DNA of 64,000 bases. Origin: Beijerinckia sp. 28-YEA-48. Lineage in GTDB: Bacteria > Pseudomonadota > Alphaproteobacteria > Rhizobiales > Beijerinckiaceae. Below are positions 27,009-35,923 of the stretch, piece by piece. The notes below the pieces were generated by a model that saw nothing but the letters and a program-made list of their open reading frames with translations, was not told where the DNA came from and ran no database searches. The DNA is taken from the NCBI RefSeq assembly GCF_900104955.1, contig NZ_FNSI01000001.1, positions 5,862,001 through 5,926,000 on the forward strand, written 5' to 3'. The first letter of the stretch is position 1. The number at the start of each line of letters is the position of its first letter. Position numbers and translations under genes: made by a program.

Positions 27009-27938
27009 ATGGCAGGTCAGGCGCCGAACTGGCGAAATTTGGATTTGAATCTTCTCGTCGTCTTCCAGGCTGTCATGGAGACGAAGAGCGCGACGGCGGC
27101 GGCGGGCAAGCTCAATATCAGCCAACCCGCCGTGAGCCATGCGCTGACCCGGCTGCGCGGCAGCCTCAACGACGAACTGTTCGTGCGCACGCCGGGCGGG
27201 TTGGAGCCGACGCCCTTCGCGCTCAATCTGTCGAAGGGTGTGCGCACCGCGCTCGATGAGCTTCAGGTGGCGCTCGACGGCGCGGCCGAATTCGTGCCGG
27301 CGACGGCCGAGCGGGAGTTCACCATCGCGCTCAATAACCATGCCGCCCTGGTGCTGGCTGCGCCGCTTGCGGCGGCCATCGCCAAAGAGGCGCCAGGGAT
27401 TGTGCTTAATCTGCGCCCGAGTGGGACGCTCGACATCGCCGAGGCGCTCGACCGTGGCGACATCGATGGCACGATCAGCCAGCTGGCGGCGCCGGCGGAG
27501 CGATTTGCCGATGTTAAACTGTTCGATGAGACCTTCGCCGCCATCGTTCGCGCTGACCATCCCTCCATCGGGCAGGCCGATCAGATCTCTCTCGAGGCTC
27601 TGAGCGCACTGCCGCACCTTCTCGTCACGTCGACGGGCGAGAATACGGATTTCGTCGACAAGGCGCTGCGCGAGAGGGGGCTTTCCCGCAAGATCGTCCT
27701 TCGCGCCCCGCTGCTCGCGACAGAGAGCATTCTGCTGCGCTCGGACATGGTGGCGATCGTCGGCCGGCGCGCGGCGCAGGCATTCGCTCTGAACGCCTCG
27801 CTGCGCGTCCTCGATCTGCCCTTCGAGACGCCGTCGTTTCCCATCGCGCTGCTGTGGCACCGCCGCTTCGACCATCTGCCGGCGCATCAATGGTTGCGCG
27901 GGCTGATTATCGGCGTGGCGAAATTGGCGCGTCGGTAA
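27009..27938 (+). CDS. LysR family transcriptional regulator 1
   Basis: 309 residues. The N-terminal helix-turn-helix (about 8-67) contains LNLLVVFQAVMETKSATAAAGKLNISQPAVSHAL; the effector domain follows (for example REFTIALNNHAALVLAAPLA, LPHLLVTSTG). The pattern resembles the NodD/LinR-like subgroup. ATG 27009 follows GGAGG. It lies downstream of fetAB on the same strand and converges with a second LysR gene. The regulated genes and ligand are unknown. Confidence 0.9.
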   Translation: MAGQAPNWRNLDLNLLVVFQAVMETKSATAAAGKLNISQPAVSHALTRLRGSLNDELFVRTPGGLEPTPFALNLSKGVRTALDELQVALDGAAEFVPATAEREFTIALNNHAALVLAAPLAAAIAKEAPGIVLNLRPSGTLDIAEALDRGDIDGTISQLAAPAERFADVKLFDETFAAIVRADHPSIGQADQISLEALSALPHLLVTSTGENTDFVDKALRERGLSRKIVLRAPLLATESILLRSDMVAIVGRRAAQAFALNASLRVLDLPFETPSFPIALLWHRRFDHLPAHQWLRGLIIGVAKLARR

Positions 27939-27995
27939 GCCCGCGCAGGCTGGCGTGAGCATCATGGCCGAGACAAATAATCTCACTGGAGTTGG

Positions 27996-28898
27996 CTAAT
28001 GCTTTTGGCGTCTGATGATGTGACGCAAGTCGGTGCTCAACGCATCCAGAACGATACGGATTTTCGGGGGCACGAAGCTCCGAGACACGTATGCAAGCGT
28101 AACCGTCAGCCCCTCAGGACGAAATTGCGGCAACAGACGTTTGACTTGACCCGTACGAAGCTCTTCTTGGAACAGCCATTCAGGCATCAGCGCAATCCCT
28201 CCGCCACTGAGGCAGGCTTGTTTGACGACATCGGCGTTGTTCGACTGCAATCGGCTCGTGACCGCTATCCTGCGTCGTCCGGACGGCGCGGCGAAAGTCC
28301 AGTCCGATCCCGCATCTGGATTTAAGTAAACGAGACATTGATGGCTCGTTAGAGCTTCCGGTGTCATGGGCTCACCGGCGCGATTGAGATATTCCGGGGA
28401 TGCGACGAGCACTCGCGTAGCATTGCCGACGCGCTTGGCGATCATGCTGCCGGAGACCGTTCCGAAACGGATGGCGATGTCTATCCCTTGCGTGACAAGG
28501 TCTTCTGCGAGATCGCCCGTAACGATCTCGAGACGGAGCGCGGGATATTTATCCAGGATGCGGTTTGCGCTCTGGACGAGGTAACGTCGCGCGAAAGCCG
28601 AAGGACTGCCTATTTTTACAAGACCGCTCGGCAGACCGCTCGCGCTACCAATTTGGGCTTCGACTTCGGCGAGACCGTCCAGCATACGAAGAGCGAAGGT
28701 CAGGAAATGGCTGCCCTCTTCGGTTAGCCGCACGCGACGGGTTGTTCGGCTGAGCAATCTGACGCCGAGGCGTGTTTCCAGCATCGTGATCTGCTTGCTT
28801 ACGCGAGACTGCGTGACGTCGAGTTCCTCTGCGGTGCGAGAAAAGCTGTGAGACTGTGCCACCCGTACGAAGGCACCGACAGCGGCAAGGAAATCCAT
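27996..28898 (-). CDS. LysR family transcriptional regulator 2
   Basis: 300 residues with an N-terminal winged helix (DFLAAVGAFVRVAQSHSFSRTAEELDVTQSRVSKQI) and a CrgA/DmlR-like effector domain (GLVKIGSPSAFARRYLV, IDIAIRFGTVSGSMIAKRVG). It is divergent from a GST gene with about 107 bases between the starts, and a palindrome with T-N11-A geometry sits there (28913-28927). The classic layout predicts that it controls itself and the GST. Confidence 0.92.
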   Translation of the reverse strand: MDFLAAVGAFVRVAQSHSFSRTAEELDVTQSRVSKQITMLETRLGVRLLSRTTRRVRLTEEGSHFLTFALRMLDGLAEVEAQIGSASGLPSGLVKIGSPSAFARRYLVQSANRILDKYPALRLEIVTGDLAEDLVTQGIDIAIRFGTVSGSMIAKRVGNATRVLVASPEYLNRAGEPMTPEALTSHQCLVYLNPDAGSDWTFAAPSGRRRIAVTSRLQSNNADVVKQACLSGGGIALMPEWLFQEELRTGQVKRLLPQFRPEGLTVTLAYVSRSFVPPKIRIVLDALSTDLRHIIRRQKH

Positions 28899-28912
28899 GA
28901 TGTCTCCAACTC

Positions 28913-28927
28913 ATTCCAAATAGGAAT
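28913..28927. promoter_or_regulatory. Candidate LysR operator (T-N11-A palindrome)
   Basis: The perfect inverted repeat ATTCC-AAATA-GGAAT lies in the AT-rich gap between the divergent LysR gene (start 28898) and the GST gene (start 29006). It has the T-N11-A spacing typical of LysR-family sites. Confidence 0.55.
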
Positions 28928-29005
28928 ATATATTAGTTCTCAATCCATCTTTTTTGGCAATCCATGGCTGTTCATTGTCGCTGGGGCATCGTTCTTGGAG
29001 GCGAC

Positions 29006-29803
29006 ATGGTCATGCTGACGCTCTATCACCACAACATCTCGGTCTGCGCACAAAAGGTGAGGATCGCGCTCGACGAGAAGGAGATCGCTTACGTGGGGCG
29101 GGAGGTCGATTTGATGGCAGGCGAGCATCTGGAGCCTGCGTTTCTCGCCATCAATCCCAAAGGTCTGGTGCCCGTTCTTGTCCACGACAAGGAAACGATT
29201 TGCGAGTCGACCGTCATTCTCGAATATCTGGAAGATGTTTTTCCTGAGCGCCCCCTGCGTCCCGTCGCGCCGGCTGCGCGCGCCAAGATGCGGACGTGGA
29301 CCAAGGTGCCCGACGAAGGGCTTCATATTGCCTGCGCTTCGGTGACCTATGCGTCCGCCTTCGTTCATCAATTGCGCGCCCACCATGATAAAAAGCAATG
29401 GGAAGAGCGGATCGCCAAGTTGCCAGACCGGTTCAGGGCGGCACGGCAGAAGCAGATCCTCGAACAGGAGTTCGACGCGCCGTTCGTCCGGGACGCGATA
29501 TTGCTCCATGACAAGATTTTGAAAGACATGAACCTGACGCTCGACAGCCAGTCCTGGCTCGCGGGCGAAGAGTTTTCTCTCGCCGATGTCGCGATCATTC
29601 CCTATGTCACGCGACTTGAACGGCTGGGTCTTTCCGGCATGTGGGCGGATCGGCCGAATGTCGCGCGGTGGTTCGAGGCCATGCGGGCGCGTCCGACTTT
29701 CGACACCGCGATTACCGCCTTCCGCTCCAATGCATACGACGACGAACTTAAGAAACATGGGGTGGACGTTTGGCCCTTGGTTGAACGGCTACTTGCCGCG
29801 TGA
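29006..29803 (+). CDS. Glutathione S-transferase family protein
   Basis: 265 residues from ATG 29006, which follows TTGGAGGCGAC (starts at 28964 or 29012 are also in frame). The thioredoxin-like N-domain (about 1-80) contains YHHNISVCAQKVRIALDEK, NPKGLVPVLVHD and ESTVILEYLED. The all-alpha C-domain includes WLAGEEFSLADVAIIPYVTRL. It is longer than most bacterial GSTs (about 200-230), with an insertion around residues 100-150. Likely cytoplasmic detoxification or dehalogenase-type chemistry; substrate unknown. Probably regulated by the divergent LysR. Confidence 0.9.
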   Translation: MVMLTLYHHNISVCAQKVRIALDEKEIAYVGREVDLMAGEHLEPAFLAINPKGLVPVLVHDKETICESTVILEYLEDVFPERPLRPVAPAARAKMRTWTKVPDEGLHIACASVTYASAFVHQLRAHHDKKQWEERIAKLPDRFRAARQKQILEQEFDAPFVRDAILLHDKILKDMNLTLDSQSWLAGEEFSLADVAIIPYVTRLERLGLSGMWADRPNVARWFEAMRARPTFDTAITAFRSNAYDDELKKHGVDVWPLVERLLAA

Positions 29804-29891
29804 GCTGAGAATGGCAGGGGAACATCCGCCTCGACGGAAAAGTCCCCAAAGCAGACTTGAACAACCACTCAAGCGATCGGGAGACAGCTCC

Positions 29892-30860
29892 ATGAGAGCA
29901 TTGCGAATTGGCGCGATGGCGGCGGTTTTGGCTTTGGCAGCGCCTGTGCAAAGCCACGCTCTTGAAAAGATCAATTTTCTTATCGCTGCGCCTTTAGCCC
30001 TGCCGGCATTCGGTCCGCTGATCATGGCGGAGGAAAACGGCTACTACAAAGACGCCGGATACGAAGTGGAATTCCATACCGCACGGGGCGGACTCGATAT
30101 CGCCAAGCAAGTGGGGGTTGGAAACGCTGAATTCGGATTATCGCTGGGAGATGCGCCGATCGTCGTTCGTGGCAATGGAATTCCAATTAAGGTTGTGGCC
30201 ACACTTGGTGGCGGTGCGCTCGGAGTTTTCGTCGCGCGTAAAGATCGCAACATCGAGAAAATCGAAGACCTACGGGGTAAAAAAATATCCGTAATGTCAT
30301 TCCAGGAAGCGAATTTCTATGCCGCCTTGGGGGCTTTGGAAAAGGTTGGTATCAGAAAAGATGATGCCAATATTCAGGCCGTTGGACCTGCTGGCGTGGT
30401 GGGTTTGGTGATCGCGGGTGCGGTTGACGCCTGCATTTGCACGCCGGATTGGGAGGTCGCGGTACAAGACGGTGTCGCCCAGACAGTCTCAATTCCTCTC
30501 AAGGATCATACAGCGACTACGGCGCAGGCTATTGTTGCATCAGACGAGATGATTGCGAAGAAACCCGACATGGTTCGAGCGATTGTTCAAGCCACGTTGA
30601 AGGGCATGAAGTTCATTATGGACAACCCGCAAGCGGCAACAAAAATCTATATCCGCAAGGTCCCCTCTTTTGAAGGGAGGGATGATGTGGTTCTCCGCAT
30701 GTTCAAAAATTTTATTGAGCGCGCCTACAAAGGACAGCAGGTTGTCGGTGAAACCGACCCGAAGCTTCTGAAGCAGATACAGAAGAGCTACATGGATCTT
30801 GGCCTGGTCAATATGGAAGCGCCCGTGGAGACATTTTATTCAAACGCATTTGTAAAGTGA
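29892..30860 (+). CDS. Orphan ABC-type substrate-binding protein (NMT1/SsuA type)
   Basis: 322-residue exported binding protein with a signal peptide ending QSHAL, then INFLIAAPLALPAFGPLIMAEENGYYKDAGYEVEF, a typical NMT1/THI5-like opening, KVVATLGGGALGVFVARKDR and DLRGKKISVMSFQEANFYAAL. No ATPase or permease is nearby. The base composition looks more AT-rich than its neighbours, with more A/T-ending codons by eye. It follows the GST gene by about 90 bases and could share its transcript. Ligand unknown. Confidence 0.87.
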   Translation: MRALRIGAMAAVLALAAPVQSHALEKINFLIAAPLALPAFGPLIMAEENGYYKDAGYEVEFHTARGGLDIAKQVGVGNAEFGLSLGDAPIVVRGNGIPIKVVATLGGGALGVFVARKDRNIEKIEDLRGKKISVMSFQEANFYAALGALEKVGIRKDDANIQAVGPAGVVGLVIAGAVDACICTPDWEVAVQDGVAQTVSIPLKDHTATTAQAIVASDEMIAKKPDMVRAIVQATLKGMKFIMDNPQAATKIYIRKVPSFEGRDDVVLRMFKNFIERAYKGQQVVGETDPKLLKQIQKSYMDLGLVNMEAPVETFYSNAFVK

Positions 30861-30938
30861 CGAGAGTCTGTTGGCGCGCGCGGGTATCTTTGTCGTGGCG
30901 CGGCCTTGCCGCAAGGTCCCAGCGTTGAGGTGATTGTG

Positions 30939-31634
30939 TCAGATGAGCTTCAGCGCGCGCAGGCTGGCATGACCATCGCGGCCGATGATGATGTGGTCGT
31001 GCAGGGCGATGCCGAGCGATTGGGCGATGTTTTGGATGTCGCGCGTCACCGTAATGTCGGCTTGCGAGGGCGCGGGATCGCCTGAAGGATGGTTGTGGAC
31101 CAAAATAATTGCCGTGGCGGCGAGCTCCAGCGCCCGGCGCATCACTTCCCTGGGATAGACCGGTGTGTGGTCGACCGTGCCGGTGCCATGCACCTCGTCG
31201 GCGATCAGGCCGTTGCGTTTGTCGAGAAAGAGGATGCGGAATTGCTCGCGGTCGGCGAAGGCCATGGCGGCGCGGCAATAGTCGAGCACATCCTTGCCGG
31301 AGGCGAGCACGCGTTTCTGCTTCACCTCGCCCAGCGCCAGGCGCCGGCCGGCGGCTTCGACGATTTTCAGATCGGTCGCGGTGCTGTCGCCAACGCCGGA
31401 GATTTCGAGGAGACGTTCGCGCCGGGCGCCGAGCACTTCGGCGAAAGAGCCGAAGCGGGCGATCAGCGCTTTGGCGAGCGGCTTCACATCACGCTGCGGG
31501 ATCGAGCGCATGAGGATGAGTTCGAGCAGTTCGTAGTCGGGCAGAACTTGATTGGATTGCCCTTGATCGCCGCCCTCGATGAAACGGGCGCGCAGGCGCT
31601 CGCGATGGCCTTTGTAATGCGGCTCTTCGCTCAC
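30939..31634 (-). CDS. radC: RadC family JAB/MPN-domain protein
   Basis: 231 residues. An N-terminal helix-hairpin-helix region ([20 protein letters not shown], about 64-83) precedes a JAMM metalloprotease-like domain with the metal motif [14 protein letters not shown] (about 180-193). RadC was named for DNA repair but the role is unproven. The start is GTG at 31634, overlapping the map stop in GTGA, so it is co-translated with methionine aminopeptidase. This map-radC arrangement is common in Hyphomicrobiales. Confidence 0.93.
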   Translation of the reverse strand: MSEEPHYKGHRERLRARFIEGGDQGQSNQVLPDYELLELILMRSIPQRDVKPLAKALIARFGSFAEVLGARRERLLEISGVGDSTATDLKIVEAAGRRLALGEVKQKRVLASGKDVLDYCRAAMAFADREQFRILFLDKRNGLIADEVHGTGTVDHTPVYPREVMRRALELAATAIILVHNHPSGDPAPSQADITVTRDIQNIAQSLGIALHDHIIIGRDGHASLRALKLI

Positions 31635-32464
31635 GCCGCCGGCAGGATATAGGGCGGCTGGGTAAAGCCGGCGGGCGAGTTGGTGAAGATTTCGACGCCG
31701 GTCGCCGTCACGCCGACGCTGTGCTCGAACTGCGCCGACAGCGAGCGGTCGCGTGTCACCGCCGTCCAGCCGTCGGAGAGGATTTTCACCTGCGGCCGGC
31801 CGAGATTGATCATCGGCTCGACGGTGAACAGCATGCCTTCGCGCAACACGATGCCTTCGCCGCGCCGGCCGTAATGCAGGATGTTCGGCTCGTCGTGAAA
31901 GAGCTGACCGAGGCCGTGGCCGCAGAAATCGCGCACCACCGAGCAGCGCTCGCCTTCGGCGAATTCCTGGATGGCGGCGCCGATGTCGCCGGTGGTGGCG
32001 CCGGGGCGAATGACGGCGATGCCGCGCATCATCGATTCATAGGTGACTTCGATCAGGCGTTGGGCGCGGCGGTTGACCTCGCCGACGCAATACATGCGGC
32101 TGGAATCGCCGTGCCAGCCATCGACGATCAAGGTCGCGTCGATGTTGACGATGTCGCCGTTGCGCAGCGGCTTGGAATCGGGAATGCCGTGGCAGACCAC
32201 ATGGTTGATCGAGGTGCACAGGGACTTGCGATAGCCGCGGTAGCCCAGGGTCGCCGGATAGGCGTTGTGATCCATGGCGAACTCGAACATCAGGCGGTCG
32301 AGTTTGTCGGTGGGGGTGCCCGGTTCGACGTGGGCGCTCAGCATGTCGAGGGCGGCGGCGGCCAATTGGCCGGCCTTGCGCATGGCGGCAAAGGCTTCCG
32401 GCCCGTGCAGCTTGATTTGTCCGGTTTTTCGGGTGGGCGCGCGGGCCGCGTCGACGAAGGTCAT
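31631..32464 (-). CDS. map: Type I methionine aminopeptidase
   Basis: 277-residue cytosolic enzyme that removes N-terminal methionine from nascent proteins. The five metal ligands are recognisable: two aspartates in [19 protein letters not shown], the histidine in [14 protein letters not shown], the glutamate in [10 protein letters not shown] and the last in [14 protein letters not shown] 32464 with GGAAG before it gives the standard length; the frame extends 267 codons further upstream without coding character. It is the first gene of a map-radC operon. Confidence 0.95.
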   Translation of the reverse strand: MTFVDAARAPTRKTGQIKLHGPEAFAAMRKAGQLAAAALDMLSAHVEPGTPTDKLDRLMFEFAMDHNAYPATLGYRGYRKSLCTSINHVVCHGIPDSKPLRNGDIVNIDATLIVDGWHGDSSRMYCVGEVNRRAQRLIEVTYESMMRGIAVIRPGATTGDIGAAIQEFAEGERCSVVRDFCGHGLGQLFHDEPNILHYGRRGEGIVLREGMLFTVEPMINLGRPQVKILSDGWTAVTRDRSLSAQFEHSVGVTATGVEIFTNSPAGFTQPPYILPAA

Positions 32465-32635
32465 GGCTTCCAGTATTTTCGCAGTGTTTTCGAGCGAGAC
32501 GAGAGATTTAAGCAATTTGGCCGGCGGCGCAAGGGTGTGCGGGACGGGTGGCAACAGGGCAGATTGCCCCATGGCAGCGGGGTGGTGGTCCTTCCGGCTG
32601 GCTTTTGGCCGGATCCGCGTGCTATGGCCGCGCCC

Positions 32636-33475
32636 ATGAAGCCTTATCCTAACGACACTGGGCCGTTCGGCGCCTATGCGCCCGGCGCATTGGTGGCCAG
32701 CATTATTGCCCGCACCCGTCGGGCCTCCCTGAGCTGGGCCGGCCGGCGCGGCGCCTATGCCCTGCGCAAGCTTGGCCTGCGCCTTCTGGCGGGCCGCCCG
32801 GTCGATACCGAAGCGCTTGGCGCCCGTATGCGGCTCTATCCCTACAATAACGTTTGCGAAAAGCGCATCCTGTTCACGCCGCAATATTTCGACGAGCCGG
32901 AGCGGGCGCTGTTGGCAGCGGCTATGAAGCCAGGGTTCATCTTCATCGACATCGGCGCCAATATCGGCGGCTATACCCTGTTCGTCGCGGCGACGGCGGG
33001 GCGCGATGCGCGCATCCTGGCGATCGAGCCGCAGCCGGAGATTTTCGAGCGTCTCGTCTACAATATCCGCCAGAACGAATTCGCCTCGGTGAAGGCGCTC
33101 GATTGCGCGGTGTCGGATAAGGATGCCGAGATCACTCTGTTCCTGCCGACGCACAATCGCGGCGAGACCTCGATGCGGATCGTCAATTCCGATGCCAGCG
33201 GCCAGCAGTTGCGGGTGATGGGGCGCACGCTGTTGGGCCTGGTTCAGGACGAGGGCTATAACCATATCGACGCGATCAAGCTCGACGTCGAAGGCGCGGA
33301 AGACCTGATCCTGGAGACGTTCTATCGCACGGCGCCGAAGGCGTTGTGGCCGAAGCTTGTGCTGATGGAATATTCCAACGGCCGCTGGGCGATCGACCTG
33401 CCGCGCATCATGCGCACCAACGGCTATCGGGAAACGCTGCGCACCAAGTCGAACGTCGCCTGGGTGCTGGATTAG
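32636..33475 (+). CDS. FkbM family SAM-dependent methyltransferase
   Basis: 279 residues from ATG 32636 (an in-frame ATG at 32624 would add four residues; neither has a strong ribosome site). The FkbM domain at about 95-265 has the SAM motif FIDIGANIGGYTLFVA, AIEPQPEIFERLVYNIR and the IDAIKLDVEGAEDLIL block. FkbM-like enzymes O-methylate sugars or polyketides; the acceptor here is unknown and no glycan cluster is adjacent. Its stop overlaps the convergent MobA-like gene by four bases. Confidence 0.87.
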   Translation: MKPYPNDTGPFGAYAPGALVASIIARTRRASLSWAGRRGAYALRKLGLRLLAGRPVDTEALGARMRLYPYNNVCEKRILFTPQYFDEPERALLAAAMKPGFIFIDIGANIGGYTLFVAATAGRDARILAIEPQPEIFERLVYNIRQNEFASVKALDCAVSDKDAEITLFLPTHNRGETSMRIVNSDASGQQLRVMGRTLLGLVQDEGYNHIDAIKLDVEGAEDLILETFYRTAPKALWPKLVLMEYSNGRWAIDLPRIMRTNGYRETLRTKSNVAWVLD

Positions 33476-34092
33476 CTTTTGGCCGTCCGTAGAGCAGCGA
33501 GGGCGTCGGGCGTATCGACGTCGGTGGCGATGGCTTCGTTGTCCATCGTTACATAGATGATGCGCTCGTTCTTGGCGGCGGCGTCCAGGATCGGCCGGGC
33601 GCCTTGGTCGCCTTTCAATTGCATGATCGCAGGAAACAGCGCCTGGGCGAGCAGCACCGGATTGCCGCGCGTGCCGTTATAGACCGGGACGATCGCGTCG
33701 GCATCGGGATGGCTGATGAAGATCTCGATCAGCCGGTTGATGATGGCCGCCGACACTTTCGGCATATCGGCGAGAAGGACGATGGCGCCCTGGCTGTTGA
33801 CCGGCAGGCGGCCGATGCCGCGTTTCAGCGAGGAGGCGAGGCCGGTCTCGTATTCGGGATTGTTGACGAGATTGACATCGGCGTCGGCAAGAGCCGCTTC
33901 GACCGCCTCATGGGCATAGCCGGTGACGACCACGATCGGCGCGCAGCGCGAACACAAGGCTTCGTCGATGACATGGCGGACCAACGGCCGGCCGTCGAGA
34001 TCGGCCAGCACTTTGGAGACGGTATTGGCATCTTGCGCCCGGTAGCGGGTGCCAAGGCCAGCGGCGAGAATGACGGCAGCGATATGAGCCAT
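33472..34092 (-). CDS. MobA/MocA-like nucleotidyltransferase
   Basis: 206-residue NTP-transferase-like protein with AVILAAGLGTRYRAQDANTVSK at the start (nucleotide-binding loop), HVIDEALCSRCAPIVVVTGY, VLLADMPKVSAAIINRLI and GTRGNPVLL. Relatives transfer CMP to molybdopterin (MocA) for cofactors of xanthine-dehydrogenase-like enzymes. In related bacteria this domain is often fused behind a MoeA-like domain; here it is a separate gene. No Shine-Dalgarno sequence is visible before ATG 34092 (the upstream strand is pyrimidine-rich, CCCTCTCCC). An intergenic repeat separates it from the MoeA-like gene. Confidence 0.82.
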   Translation of the reverse strand: MAHIAAVILAAGLGTRYRAQDANTVSKVLADLDGRPLVRHVIDEALCSRCAPIVVVTGYAHEAVEAALADADVNLVNNPEYETGLASSLKRGIGRLPVNSQGAIVLLADMPKVSAAIINRLIEIFISHPDADAIVPVYNGTRGNPVLLAQALFPAIMQLKGDQGARPILDAAAKNERIIYVTMDNEAIATDVDTPDALAALRTAKS

Positions 34093-34109
34093 GGGAGAGG
34101 GGGTCTTTG

Positions 34110-34173
34110 TTTTGACGCGTCTTCATAAGTTCGGCGTCGCCGAACACTGAAACGCCGAACCTGAAACGCTATG
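34110..34173 (-). repeat. Intergenic repeat, shortened inverted copy B4
   Basis: On the minus strand it begins CATAGCGTTTCAGG, has the hairpin TTCGGCgacGCCGAA, and ends in TTATGAAGACGCGTCAAAA, matching the first two thirds of the copies at 13519, 36339 and 51311 but lacking their second hairpin. It fills almost the whole gap between the MoeA-like stop (34176) and the MobA-like start (34092). Confidence 0.65.
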
Positions 34174-34175
34174 TA

Positions 34176-35195
34176 TCAGTCCGACGGCGGGATGGCACGT
34201 GGCTGGCCGCGCTGGACGATTTCCATGAGCAGGCCGCCCGCACCCATGCGGCGGATGTCGCGGGCCTTCACGTCCAGGCCGGCGAGCAGGCGTTGCAGCA
34301 CCCAGTCGAAACCATTCTCCTTGGGCGAGCGGGCGCAACCTGGCGCGCCGAGCACGGGCTTGCGTTTGCCGTTGTCGTCGATATCGCCGACGAGCAGCAG
34401 ATTGCCGGGATCGACCGGCATGCCGAGTTGTTCGATGCGGCCGCCGGCCGCTTCCAACGCTGCCGGAATGACGTCGCGCCGGTCGGTGATGGCCGAGGCG
34501 CCGAAGACGACGATGATATCGCTCTCGTGCTTGACCTCGTCGATCGCCGCCGCCAGCGGTGCCGGCTCATGCGGCACCCGCAGGTCGGCCACGAGGGTGG
34601 CGCCGGCAGGCGCAACGCGCTCCTGCATGACACGCAGGGTCTTGGCGACGGTCGCTGGCTTCAGGCCAGGCAGAATCGTCGAGACGACGCCGATCCGCAT
34701 CGGCCGATAGGCGGCGACGCGCACTGGCGCTTCCTCGGCCGCTGTGATGGCTTTCAACAGCAGGGTTTCTGGCACGGCGAAGGGAATGATCTTCACGGTG
34801 CCGATCATTTCGCCCTGCACCACGGCCCGCCACGGCTCCAGCGTCGCGACGGTGATGGATTCGTCGATATCATTGATGCTGTCGATGGCGGCTGTGTCGA
34901 TCATCAACACGCCGGCCTTGTCGGCGAATAGATTGGAGCGGCCGGTGAACGGTTTTTCGACGGTGACGTGATCGCCGGCCACGGTCTTGGCCAGGCGCAG
35001 GGCGGCATCGTCTTCGCCGACGTCGCCGGTTTCAGCCTGGGCGACAACGATATCGGACACACCGGCGGCCTTGAGTGCGTCGATCTGGGCGGCGCCGATG
35101 GTTTCGCCCTTCTTGAGGACGAGGCCATCCATGCGCACCGCATGGGCAACGATGCCGCCCAGGGCTTTATCGACCGGGATGGCACCAAATTTCAC
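34176..35195 (-). CDS. MoeA-like molybdopterin-binding protein
   Basis: 339 residues. The N-terminal part resembles a MoeA-type linker region (GAIPVDKALGGIVAHAVRM), and the molybdopterin-binding domain lies at about 170-310, with MRIGVVSTILPGLKPATV, SDIIVVFGASAITDRRDVIP and KPVLGAPGCARSPKENGFDW. It is expected to bind molybdopterin during cofactor maturation. The start is GTG at 35195 overlapping the XdhC C-terminal-domain gene stop (GTGA). In related genomes this domain is commonly fused to a MobA-like domain; the counterpart here is the next gene. Confidence 0.85.
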   Translation of the reverse strand: MKFGAIPVDKALGGIVAHAVRMDGLVLKKGETIGAAQIDALKAAGVSDIVVAQAETGDVGEDDAALRLAKTVAGDHVTVEKPFTGRSNLFADKAGVLMIDTAAIDSINDIDESITVATLEPWRAVVQGEMIGTVKIIPFAVPETLLLKAITAAEEAPVRVAAYRPMRIGVVSTILPGLKPATVAKTLRVMQERVAPAGATLVADLRVPHEPAPLAAAIDEVKHESDIIVVFGASAITDRRDVIPAALEAAGGRIEQLGMPVDPGNLLLVGDIDDNGKRKPVLGAPGCARSPKENGFDWVLQRLLAGLDVKARDIRRMGAGGLLMEIVQRGQPRAIPPSD

Positions 35196-35923
35196 GCCGA
35201 GGCTCCGATCGCCGCGCCCGCCCGCTTATCCGTTTCTGTACGGAGCGGTTTCTTGCGCAAGGACAGGATGATCTCGGCCAGAACCGAGACAGCGATTTCA
35301 GCCGGGCTGACCGCGCCGATATCCATGCCGATGGGGGCGCGGATGCGGGCGATCTGTTCTTCGGTGAAGCCTTTGGCCTGCAAGCGTTCGACGCGGCGCG
35401 CATGGGTTTTGCGCGAGCCGAGCGCGCCGACATAGAAGCAGTCGGCCGAGAGCGCCAGTTCCAAGGCCGGATCGTCGATCTTCGGATCGTGGGTGAAGCA
35501 GGCAAGGCCGCTATAGCGATCGAGCTTCAGGCCGGGCAGGACATCCTGCGGCCATTCAGCCAGCAGCTTCACGTCGGCGAAGCGCTCGGGCGTGGCGAAG
35601 GCGGTGCGCGGATCAATGACGGTCATGTCGAACCCAGCGACACGGGCGAGCGGCGCCAGCGCTTGCGAGGCATGTACGGCGCCGATGACGAAGAGCCGCA
35701 CCGGCGGCACCTGCACGGTGAGGAAATAGTCCTTGCCGTTCACTTCCACCGTGCCGCTCTTGCCGGAGCGCAGCGCTGCGTCCAGCACATAGGCAAGGCT
35801 GTCAGTGGCGATGTCGGCGCCTTTCACAAGGCGCTGCGTGCCATCGGCGGCATCGGTGACGAGAATGCAGGCCCGACGCGCGGCGCGTTCAACATTCATG
35901 GCGGAAAGAAGCGCGAGGTCCAT
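35192..35923 (-). CDS. XdhC family protein, C-terminal Rossmann-type domain
   Basis: 243 residues. The middle and C-terminal part (about 80-225) is the XdhC_C Rossmann-like domain: LFVIGAVHASQALAPLARVAG, MTVIDPRTAFATPERF, GLACFTHDPKIDDPALELAL and YVGALGSRKTHARRVERL. XdhC proteins bind and sulfurate molybdenum cofactor and load it into xanthine-dehydrogenase-family enzymes. The N-terminal XdhC/CoxI domain is a separate gene just upstream (TAATG overlap). The last residues overlap the MoeA-like start. Confidence 0.9.
   Translation of the reverse strand: MDLALLSAMNVERAARRACILVTDAADGTQRLVKGADIATDSLAYVLDAALRSGKSGTVEVNGKDYFLTVQVPPVRLFVIGAVHASQALAPLARVAGFDMTVIDPRTAFATPERFADVKLLAEWPQDVLPGLKLDRYSGLACFTHDPKIDDPALELALSADCFYVGALGSRKTHARRVERLQAKGFTEEQIARIRAPIGMDIGAVSPAEIAVSVLAEIILSLRKKPLRTETDKRAGAAIGASA

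Noticed and set aside
32465..33265. N-terminal extension of map
   Set aside because: It is antisense to the FkbM methyltransferase gene and lacks methionine-aminopeptidase features.
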